From Candidatus Omnitrophota bacterium (lineage in GTDB: Bacteria > Ratteibacteria > UBA8468 > B48-G9 > JAFGKM01): DNA of 17,253 nucleotides. The notes under the pieces are model-generated. The model saw nothing but the letters and a program-made list of their open reading frames with translations. It was not told the DNA's origin and ran no database searches. The stretch is taken from the NCBI GenBank assembly GCA_023819545.1, contig JAMWCA010000014.1, positions 1 to 17,253 of the forward strand, given 5' to 3'. Below, one piece after another: positions 1 to 5,447 of the stretch (the first letter of the stretch is position 1; each line of letters opens with the position of its first letter). The translations under genes were made by a program, and so were the position numbers.

Positions 1-467
1 AAGGAATAAATTTATTTATTTTAATTTTAGGATACCTTGTAATTCCATTTATTTTCCTTTTTTTAGGGGTTTACTTTATATCAATCCTTTCTCATGGAGA
101 AATCGTGTCTTTATTTTTGTTTAGAGGCCTAATTTTAATAATACTATCAACAATACTTTTCTTAATTTCTTTCTATTTTCTTCTGTTTGGGATTTGTGTA
201 TATCTTGAGGAAAATTCATTAAAGAAGGGTTTTGATTTAGGAGAAATTTTAGAAAGAATCTTTTTAATACCAAAAGATTATGTTATTGTTTATATCCTGA
301 TAGTAGGATTATTATTAATTTCTATTGTTATCCTTACTTTATTACTTAATTGGGTAACAGGTCTTTTATTGAGTGGATTTTTATTTTTTTATGATTTTTT
401 GGTTATTGCAAATCTTCTAATTAAATTTTACCCAAGGAAGGCAGTCAATATCCAATTACCTTTATAA
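1..467 (+). CDS. C-terminal part of a multi-pass membrane protein, cut by the window edge (possibly DUF4013)
   Basis: The reading frame is open from base 3 to the TAA at 465-467 with no stop, so the gene begins outside the window. The GTG at 105 is probably internal: 34 in-frame, mostly hydrophobic residues precede it and continue the same membrane-protein pattern. About four hydrophobic segments are visible, with a polar stretch (YLEENSLKKGFDLGEILERI) between them that resembles the cytoplasmic loop of DUF4013 proteins, and a short basic tail (FYPRKAV). The early GY...S..HG pattern also fits DUF4013, a family of unknown function, but the match is by eye and weak. The gene converges with tatC. 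No function is assigned. I am sure that it is a real coding tail and unsure of the family. Confidence 0.7.
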   Translation, partial: GINLFILILGYLVIPFIFLFLGVYFISILSHGEIVSLFLFRGLILIILSTILFLISFYFLLFGICVYLEENSLKKGFDLGEILERIFLIPKDYVIVYILIVGLLLISIVILTLLLNWVTGLLLSGFLFFYDFLVIANLLIKFYPRKAVNIQLPL

Positions 468-761
468 TTTTTTCAAAATCTTTAGTCAAAAACTTAAAAT
501 TAAACCATAGATTCCAAATCTAAAATATAATTTTATAATCAAGTTCTAAATATTTGATAATTATAAACTTAGAAAAAAAATGTCGGATAAGAAATATTAT
601 GTTAACTTTTATCTATAAAGTTTATTTATTTCTGAAATAAACATTTTCCTATCACAATTTTTTTGGCAGTAAAAAAACAGAAAAAAATCAAAAAAATTTA
701 AAAATTTATAATTAAAAAAAATTCTTAATTTAAAAAATTTAAGTTTAAGAAATTTAAAAAC
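468..761. other. AT-rich convergent intergenic region, no gene seen
   Basis: This 294-bp gap lies between the end of the plus-strand membrane gene and the end of tatC. It is almost pure A/T with homopolymer runs, and no convincing coding frame or RNA gene is visible. Several AT-only inverted repeats are present, the clearest at 620-642. TTCTTAA and TTAAGAA near 720-752 could form another weak stem. It most likely holds the transcription ends of both converging units. Confidence 0.6.
620..642. terminator. Weak candidate hairpin terminator
   Basis: GTTTATTT at 620-627 is perfectly complementary to AAATAAAC at 635-642, giving an 8-bp stem and a 7-nt loop. On the plus strand it is followed by ATTTTCC, a short T run. 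The stem has only two G/C pairs at most, so it would be weak. It sits in the convergent gap where a terminator is expected. Support is structural only. Confidence 0.3.
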
Positions 762-1469
762 TTACTTATTAAAAATTTTTGATAAAAAAATTGAAATTTC
801 ATAAAGTAAAATTAATGGAAAAGCAATTAAAATCTGTGTAAAAATATCGGTCGTTGGTGTTATTATTGCTGATAAAATAAAAGCACCTACTATAGCAAAT
901 TTTCTTTTTTCTCTTAAAAATCTTGAATTAATTATTCCAATATAAGCAAGTGAAGAAATAAAAACTGGAAGGTTAAAAATTAATCCAATTGCAACAAGAA
1001 ATATAAATAGGAAATTAAGATAATTTGTGATTGAAATAAATGGCGTCATAACACCTTTACCAAAAGAGAAAAGGACTTTAATACCAAAAGGAATGATTAA
1101 ATAAAAAGAGAAAGACATACCTAATAAAAATAAAAGTGGAAAGAAAGTGAAAATCATTTTAACAACTTTTCTCTCCTTTTCAGTTAGTCCTGGTGCGATA
1201 AATAAATAAATCTGAAATAGGAAAAATGGGATAGAAATAATGCTACTTAAAAAAAAGGTAATCTTTAAAATTGAAAAAAATGGCTCAACTGGCTTTAAAA
1301 AGACGATTGTTTCTTGGTATTTTTTTAATGGTTTTATTATAAAAGAAAGAATCTTGCTGGAAAAGAAATAAGAAAAAATGCACACACATACAAAAAATAT
1401 AGAACAGTAAATAATTCTTTTTCTCAATTCTTCTAAATGCTCTATAATACTTAAGTCCTTTTCTTCCAT
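762..1469 (-). CDS. tatC: Sec-independent (twin-arginine) translocase subunit TatC
   Basis: TatC is the inner-membrane receptor that recognises twin-arginine signal peptides and, with TatA, moves folded proteins across the membrane. At 235 aa it is of normal family length with about six hydrophobic segments. The diagnostic N-terminal HLEELRKRI is at residues 11-19. E14 and E99 (in TEKERK) line up with the two glutamates that contact the Arg-Arg signal in E. coli TatC. The family C-terminal pattern TPTTD...Q...AFP...LYE is at about 204-224. The start lies 3 nt after the tatA stop, within a purine-rich stretch (GAAGAATGAAAG), so translation is probably coupled. An ATG 7 nt upstream opens a different frame and is not the start. 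It is the last gene of the operon that begins with the DUF362 gene. Confidence 0.96.
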   Translation of the reverse strand: MEEKDLSIIEHLEELRKRIIYCSIFFVCVCIFSYFFSSKILSFIIKPLKKYQETIVFLKPVEPFFSILKITFFLSSIISIPFFLFQIYLFIAPGLTEKERKVVKMIFTFFPLLFLLGMSFSFYLIIPFGIKVLFSFGKGVMTPFISITNYLNFLFIFLVAIGLIFNLPVFISSLAYIGIINSRFLREKRKFAIVGAFILSAIITPTTDIFTQILIAFPLILLYEISIFLSKIFNK

Positions 1470-1472
1470 CTT

Positions 1473-1652
1473 TCATTCTTCTTTCTTTTCTTCCTTTTTT
1501 TCTTCTTCAGATACGTCTTCTTTCATTCCTTTTTTAAACTCTCCAAGTGCTTTTCCAAGAGCCCTTCCAATTTCAGGCAATCTTTTTGCACCAAAAAGAA
1601 GAAGAATTATAAAGAATATTAAAATAAGTTCAGGTGCTCCTATATTAAACAT
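1473..1652 (-). CDS. tatA: Twin-arginine translocase pore subunit TatA
   Basis: This 59-aa gene reads from ATG (1652) to TGA (1475-1473). The protein begins MFNIGAPELILIFFIILLLF, then the TatA hinge FG (residues 20-21), KRLPEIGRALGKALGEFKKG as the amphipathic helix, and a short acidic/basic tail rich in Glu and Lys. Residues 1-45 match the TatA/TatE pattern closely; the tail is short, so this is a compact but complete member. The start overlaps the end of the upstream ferredoxin gene by 8 nt and is preceded by a strong ribosome binding site, AAGGAGGT, inside that gene. No tatB is present nearby, so this is probably a two-component TatA/TatC system in which TatA serves both roles, as known in many bacteria. 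Confidence 0.93.
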   Translation of the reverse strand: MFNIGAPELILIFFIILLLFGAKRLPEIGRALGKALGEFKKGMKEDVSEEEKKEEKKEE

Positions 1653-2229
1653 ATTTCCACCTCCTTAATTTTTTCCTTTTTTCTCCTATATTTGATACCT
1701 TTATTGCCGATTCGCCGGATACAGGACAGTGTTGTTCACATTGACCGCAGCCAACACATAATTCAGGGGCTACAACAGGTTTTTCATTTTCATTTTTATA
1801 AACTGCTCCTACAGGACAAACTTCCATACATACAAAACAATCTTTATTCTCTTTCCAGACAAGGCACCTTTTTGTGTTTATCTTTGCAGTTCCAATTTTT
1901 ACTTCTTCAAATTTTACTTTTTGAATTGCTTCAGTTGGACAGATTTTTCCACAGTTTAAACACAGAAGACATGCTCTTTCTCTTGGAACTATATGTGGAG
2001 TTTCAAATTCAAATATGCCTTTGTTTATGGGGACTGGTTTAAGACATCCAGCAGGACAAACTTTTAAACATTCTCCACATCTAATACATTTATATATAAA
2101 AACATCTTCTTCTATTGCTCCTGGAGGTCTAATCAAAGTGGAATTTTTTATTACTTTAAACCTCTGTCCTAATAATAGAAATGAACCCCCTACTCCAGCA
2201 AAAAATTTCAGAAAATCTCTTCTTTTCAT
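1645..2229 (-). CDS. Tat-exported NapG/MauM-like ferredoxin with four 4Fe-4S motifs
   Basis: This 194-aa protein starts with a twin-arginine signal, MKRRDFLKFF, followed by a short hydrophobic stretch (AGVGGSFLLL), so it is probably exported folded. Sixteen cysteines form four cluster motifs: C48/51/54/58, C87/90/93/97, C122/131/134/138 and C158/161/164/168. The third has a longer first spacing (eight residues between C122 and C131), as in NapG and MauM proteins. NapG works with the membrane protein NapH in electron transfer from quinol. No napA or napB is seen here, so a role in nitrate reduction is not supported. It overlaps the NapH-like gene by 4 nt (ATGA) and tatA by 8 nt. The physical partner is probably the NapH-like protein, with the DUF362 protein a possible further partner. 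Confidence 0.9.
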   Translation of the reverse strand: MKRRDFLKFFAGVGGSFLLLGQRFKVIKNSTLIRPPGAIEEDVFIYKCIRCGECLKVCPAGCLKPVPINKGIFEFETPHIVPRERACLLCLNCGKICPTEAIQKVKFEEVKIGTAKINTKRCLVWKENKDCFVCMEVCPVGAVYKNENEKPVVAPELCVGCGQCEQHCPVSGESAIKVSNIGEKRKKLRRWKYV

Positions 2230-2831
2230 TTTTTTCTTAGTTTTTTCATTTTATTTCTTAATTTTACTCCAATCAAATAATTTAAGTATCCAAGTGGACA
2301 AATATTGAAACACCAAAATCTCGGGATTAAAAAACTTAAAAATAATATTAAAATGAAAAACAATAGAAATTTTCTTATTAAAAATGCTTTTGTTAAAATT
2401 ACATAAGGATTAAAAACCCAAAGAATGAAAGGGACCAAACAAAAAACAGAGAGAATTGATGTCAAAATAATCAAGTAAAAAATAAAAACTCTTATTAATC
2501 TAATCATATTTGGAACTTTAAAATTTATTTTCAATTTTTTTCTCATTAAAATCATATTTGTATAATCAATTATTCCACCTAAAGGACACAACCAAAAGCA
2601 GAAAAAGTTTCCTAATAAAAGAAGCATAAAAAAAATCCCTATAGATGGAAGGAATAGATAAGAAAAATGTAAGGTAGATATTGTTGTAAAAATAGCAAAT
2701 AATAAATCAAGACGGAAAAAGATGTTTAAAGGTAATTTTTCTGGTAAAGGAAAAGTTGTCTTTCTAAAAAAATAAAAGAAAAGGAAAATAAAAATACCTT
2801 GAACGAATAATCTTATTAGTTTTTTATACAT
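2226..2831 (-). CDS. Short NapH-like membrane protein with two CxxxCP motifs
   Basis: This is a 201-aa integral membrane protein with about four to five hydrophobic segments. It carries the two paired-cysteine motifs of the NapH/CcoG/NosR-type membrane family: C78FWLC82PLGG and C174FNICPLG (C174, C178). Between them, FNPYVILTKAF (about 140-150) resembles the conserved central segment of NapH. It stops about 20 residues after the second motif, so the C-terminal double 4Fe-4S ferredoxin domain of classical NapH is absent. The ferredoxin encoded next, overlapping by 4 nt, could supply this in trans (inference). The start codon overlaps the end of the DUF362 gene by 8 nt with no clear ribosome binding site, which points to translational coupling. 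Likely role: quinol-linked electron transfer at the membrane. Confidence 0.82.
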   Translation of the reverse strand: MYKKLIRLFVQGIFIFLFFYFFRKTTFPLPEKLPLNIFFRLDLLFAIFTTISTLHFSYLFLPSIGIFFMLLLLGNFFCFWLCPLGGIIDYTNMILMRKKLKINFKVPNMIRLIRVFIFYLIILTSILSVFCLVPFILWVFNPYVILTKAFLIRKFLLFFILILFLSFLIPRFWCFNICPLGYLNYLIGVKLRNKMKKLRKK

Positions 2832-3714
2832 TTCTTATTTTAACTTTGTTCAAGTTGATTATACCAAGTCCCATTTCTGCACCATAAACTATATGAGGAA
2901 CATTTTCTGGAGATTTCTCAAGTAAAGTTGTCCCATAGGCGTCAAGAGCAACTATATCAGTTCCACCTATTACCATATCAAGTTGTTTCAATTCACCAGG
3001 TCCCTGAGGTCCTTTTGTTAACATAATTCTTGTTGCATCAAGAATGATTAATTTTGTTTTTGGTAATATATATTTTGTAATTTCTGCTATACATCTGTGT
3101 AAATTTGTTTTATGGAAATATCCTCTATCTTTTACAATACCCATAAAATTTTTCATCGCAATTGTAACAACTCCTCCACCATGAACTTTTACAACAGGAA
3201 CATCTATTAAAACATCACATTCAACAACATCTTTTAAAACTTCTGCATCTTTTAAAACATCACCATTTATATTTACATTTACCCATTCAGTTGGTGGTTT
3301 TATCATTCCCCCTGCTTTTTCAACACTTTCTTTTATCCCACTTGTTACAAATGAAACATTCCAAGGATTAACAGGATTTTCAGTTACTATAACTTTTGCT
3401 CCAACTTTTTTACATAGTTTTACAAGAGCACTGACAACTTCAGGATGAGTATTTGCACCTTGTTCTGGAGTTCTATTCCATGCAATATTTGGTTTTATAA
3501 CAACTTTCTGTCCCTTTTTAACAAACTTTCCTATCCCTCCCATTTTCTCAATAACTTTCATTGTAACTTCTTCATAATTTGAACCTTTCCCTACATAAAT
3601 TTCACTTTCTTTTTCTTCAGCAAAGGAAATTTCTCTTTTTTTTGTAAAAATATTAGACAAACTTATACCTGCTAAAAAAGCAAAACTACTTTTCAAAAAT
3701 TCTCTTCTTTTCAT
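2824..3714 (-). CDS. DUF362 domain protein with twin-arginine signal
   Basis: This 296-aa protein begins with a Tat signal: MKRREFLK, then the hydrophobic SFAFLAGISLSNIF, and a probable cleavage region near residues 25-34. The rest matches DUF362: VVIKPNIAW (about 71-79), the THPEVV motif (89-94), TENPVN, DVPVVKVHGGGVVTIAMKNF and the GIVKDRGYFHK stretch. DUF362 members are widespread but their chemistry is not firmly known to me; many carry a fused ferredoxin domain, which is missing here and may be replaced by the separate Fe-S proteins downstream. It is the first gene of the five-gene operon ending in tatC, with a strong ribosome binding site (AAAAGGAGGG) and a long palindrome just upstream. 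The family call is secure; the function is unknown. Confidence 0.88.
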   Translation of the reverse strand: MKRREFLKSSFAFLAGISLSNIFTKKREISFAEEKESEIYVGKGSNYEEVTMKVIEKMGGIGKFVKKGQKVVIKPNIAWNRTPEQGANTHPEVVSALVKLCKKVGAKVIVTENPVNPWNVSFVTSGIKESVEKAGGMIKPPTEWVNVNINGDVLKDAEVLKDVVECDVLIDVPVVKVHGGGVVTIAMKNFMGIVKDRGYFHKTNLHRCIAEITKYILPKTKLIILDATRIMLTKGPQGPGELKQLDMVIGGTDIVALDAYGTTLLEKSPENVPHIVYGAEMGLGIINLNKVKIRNV

Positions 3715-3718
3715 ATTT

Positions 3719-3725
3719 CCCTCCT
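3719..3725 (-). promoter_or_regulatory. Ribosome binding site of the DUF362 gene
   Basis: The minus strand reads AAAAGGAGGGAAATATG, a near-consensus Shine-Dalgarno sequence a few bases before the ATG at 3714-3712. It supports the chosen start, which also gives a complete twin-arginine signal. The palindrome at 3726-3754 lies directly next to it and could affect its accessibility. Confidence 0.8.
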
Positions 3726-3754
3726 TTTAAGTTTATGATAATCATAAATTTAAA
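3726..3754. promoter_or_regulatory. Interrupted palindrome upstream of the DUF362-tat operon (operator or 5' UTR hairpin)
   Basis: TTTATGAT (3732-3739) and ATCATAAA (3741-3748) form a perfect 8-1-8 inverted repeat. After one mismatch (3731/3749) the symmetry continues for five more base pairs (TTTAA at 3726-3730 against TTAAA at 3750-3754). The element ends beside the ribosome binding site of the DUF362 gene. It could be an operator for a dimeric repressor, or in RNA a hairpin near the ribosome binding site. No clear -35/-10 pair could be fixed around it. Confidence 0.5.
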
Positions 3755-3877
3755 TATAATTATTTAAAGTTTATTATTAAATACCTCTAAAAAACATTTT
3801 ATCATAAATTTTAAAAACAAAAAATTTTTTTAATCTACTCTTAAAAATAAAAAGAGGGGTTGAACAAAAGAATAAAA

Positions 3878-4639
3878 TCATACCAAATTTAAAACTTCTT
3901 TTAATGCTTCATCATCTACCTTTGTTGGAGAGAATTCCAGCCCTATAAAACCATTATAACCAGTTTTTTCAATTTTTTTAAATATTGCTTTGTAATCAAG
4001 TTCTCCTCCGATAAGTTCATGCCTTCCAGGTACTCCAGCACAATGAAAATGGCCAATATAATGAATAAATCTTTCTATCGTTGAAATAATATTACCCTCT
4101 GTTATTTGTTGATGATATATGTCATATAAAATTTTTAAATTTTTTGAATTTACTTCTTCCAAAATATCAATACCTTCTATTGTTTTTGCAAGAAAATAAC
4201 CTTTATGGTTTACTATTGGATTGAGTGGTTCAAGTAGAAGTATTAAGTTCTCATCTTCTGCAATTTTTACTATTTCTTTTAATCTTTTTATAATTCTTCT
4301 TCTTGTAATTTCATATGACTCTCCATAAACAAGATTTCCTGTTGTTAAAATTAATTTTTGGCAATCAAGGAATTTTGCGATTTTGGCAGTTTCTTTTGCT
4401 CCCTCTATTAGGTTTTCAATTTTTACTTCATCTGTTGTTAAAACTCCATTTGACTCAAAACAGAAAGTAGATAGAACAAGACCGGTTTCTTCTTTCACTT
4501 TTTTAATTTTGTCAATATCTTTATTTTTCCATCCCCAGAATTCAAAAGCAGAAAATCCAAGATTTTTTACTTTTACTATCTTTTCTTGTTCAGGAATGCC
4601 TTTCCAAAACATTTCAATACAGACAGAAAATTTAACCAT
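3878..4639 (-). CDS. Hydroxypyruvate-isomerase-like TIM-barrel sugar isomerase
   Basis: This 253-aa protein belongs to the xylose-isomerase-like TIM-barrel superfamily, and its C-terminal half matches the hydroxypyruvate isomerase (Hyi) branch: EPLNP (E137), LYDIYHQQ (D173, H176), GHFHCAGVPGRHE (196-208), GGELDY (E213) and IGLEFSP (E235). E137, D173, the GHFH histidines and E235 would be the metal and catalytic ligands. Hyi interconverts hydroxypyruvate and tartronate semialdehyde; related proteins act on other small keto-sugars, so the substrate is open. No glyoxylate carboligase or tartronate semialdehyde reductase is visible nearby. The ribosome binding site AAGGAG precedes the ATG. It lies 44 nt after the NIF3-like gene and probably ends the ppdK transcription unit. 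Confidence 0.83.
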   Translation of the reverse strand: MVKFSVCIEMFWKGIPEQEKIVKVKNLGFSAFEFWGWKNKDIDKIKKVKEETGLVLSTFCFESNGVLTTDEVKIENLIEGAKETAKIAKFLDCQKLILTTGNLVYGESYEITRRRIIKRLKEIVKIAEDENLILLLEPLNPIVNHKGYFLAKTIEGIDILEEVNSKNLKILYDIYHQQITEGNIISTIERFIHYIGHFHCAGVPGRHELIGGELDYKAIFKKIEKTGYNGFIGLEFSPTKVDDEALKEVLNLV

Positions 4640-4683
4640 GATATTTCTCCTTTATTTTAGAATTTTTATAGGATATGTATTTT

Positions 4684-5409
4684 TTATAAGTATTTTACAG
4701 GTATTTCTGGTAGTTTTTTCTTTAAATATTCTGTAAACTTTATAAGACCTGGTCTTTCACTTATTTCATGTCCAAGTTCTATAATCCCAATTTTTAAATC
4801 AGAAAGTGCTCTTATAGTATACTCATCAACTTCACCAGCAATAACAGTATCAACATTATAAGTAAGGATTTTATCAATAAATTTTGAGTTTATACTTAAT
4901 CCTAATCCTCCAACAAGGCACCCTGCCCTTTTAACTCTTTTGTTTGATTCTGTAATTCTCATAAATTCAACTTTATACTTTTTCTTTAATTCTTTTGCCA
5001 GGTCTTCCAATTTATTATTTTCAAATTCATAAACTCTGTAAAAATTTTCTTTAATTAAAACCTTTCCTCCAGACAGTTTGTCAAAAACATCAAAAATAAA
5101 ATTCTTATCAATTGTATAATGCAATCTTAAAAAATTAATTCTATTTCTTTCAAGAAGTTCTTTCCTAAAATCACTTACAACACCAGTTTTATCACCACCG
5201 GCATATTCTGGTGGGAAATATAAATCTTCATGGGCAATTAATAGATTAAACTTATTTTTAACTGTAAAATTCAAAACCTTTTTTGAGACCATCCAGCATA
5301 CAACTATTCCTTTTATTTCATCATCAAAATACTTATATCTAAAACCTTCTTCCTGTCCTAACTGTCCAAATTCACTCTTTATAAAATCTAAAAAATTTAA
5401 GCAATTCAT
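4684..5409 (-). CDS. NIF3-like (DUF34) dinuclear-metal protein
   Basis: This 241-aa protein fits the NIF3/YbgI family, toroidal hexamers with two metal ions per subunit. The family landmarks are LLIAHEDLYF (57-66), LRLHYTIDKN (94-103), GGLGLS (167-172), TVIAGEVDEY (188-197) and LGHEISERPG (212-221). The probable ligands H60, H97, D101, H214 and E218 line up with YbgI, but the second residue of the usual His-His pair is Glu (E61). No enzymatic role of the family is settled; annotations as GTP cyclohydrolase I type 2 are doubtful. The start has no ribosome binding site: a 21-bp palindrome ends right at the ATG. The gene lies 38 nt after ppdK and is probably in the same unit. Confidence 0.85.
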   Translation of the reverse strand: MNCLNFLDFIKSEFGQLGQEEGFRYKYFDDEIKGIVVCWMVSKKVLNFTVKNKFNLLIAHEDLYFPPEYAGGDKTGVVSDFRKELLERNRINFLRLHYTIDKNFIFDVFDKLSGGKVLIKENFYRVYEFENNKLEDLAKELKKKYKVEFMRITESNKRVKRAGCLVGGLGLSINSKFIDKILTYNVDTVIAGEVDEYTIRALSDLKIGIIELGHEISERPGLIKFTEYLKKKLPEIPVKYL

Positions 5410-5447
5410 AAGTTATTAACTTAATAACTTCTTAACTTAATAACTTC
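5410..5447. repeat. 16-bp tandem duplication containing a perfect 21-bp palindrome, between ppdK and the NIF3-like gene
   Basis: The 16-mer TTAACTTAATAACTTC occurs twice head to tail, at 5416-5431 and 5432-5447, directly against the ppdK stop codon (5448-5450). Bases 5410-5430 form a perfect palindrome with ten-base arms around one central base (AAGTTATTAA, C on the plus strand, TTAATAACTT). The palindrome touches the ATG of the NIF3-like gene at 5409 and takes the place of a ribosome binding site. It has no T run after it, so it is not a typical intrinsic terminator. It may be an operator, an RNA hairpin that modulates translation or mRNA ends, or a replication-slippage product. Confidence 0.75.

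Noticed and set aside
1285..1476. A 63-codon open frame overlapping tatC in another frame, starting with an ATG that overlaps the tatA stop
   Set aside because: tatC in its own frame carries all family motifs; the alternative frame encodes no recognisable protein and lies inside the tatC coding region.
1645..2831. A periplasmic nitrate reductase (nap) operon
   Set aside because: Only NapG- and NapH-like parts are present; there is no catalytic NapA, no NapB, and the NapH-like protein is short. The two proteins belong to a broader electron-transfer group.
3819..3858. Possible terminator after the Hyi-like gene: CTCTT and AAGAG around an A/T loop, then A and T runs
   Set aside because: The stem is only five pairs and is not followed directly by a T run; it may be functional but cannot be told from AT-rich background.
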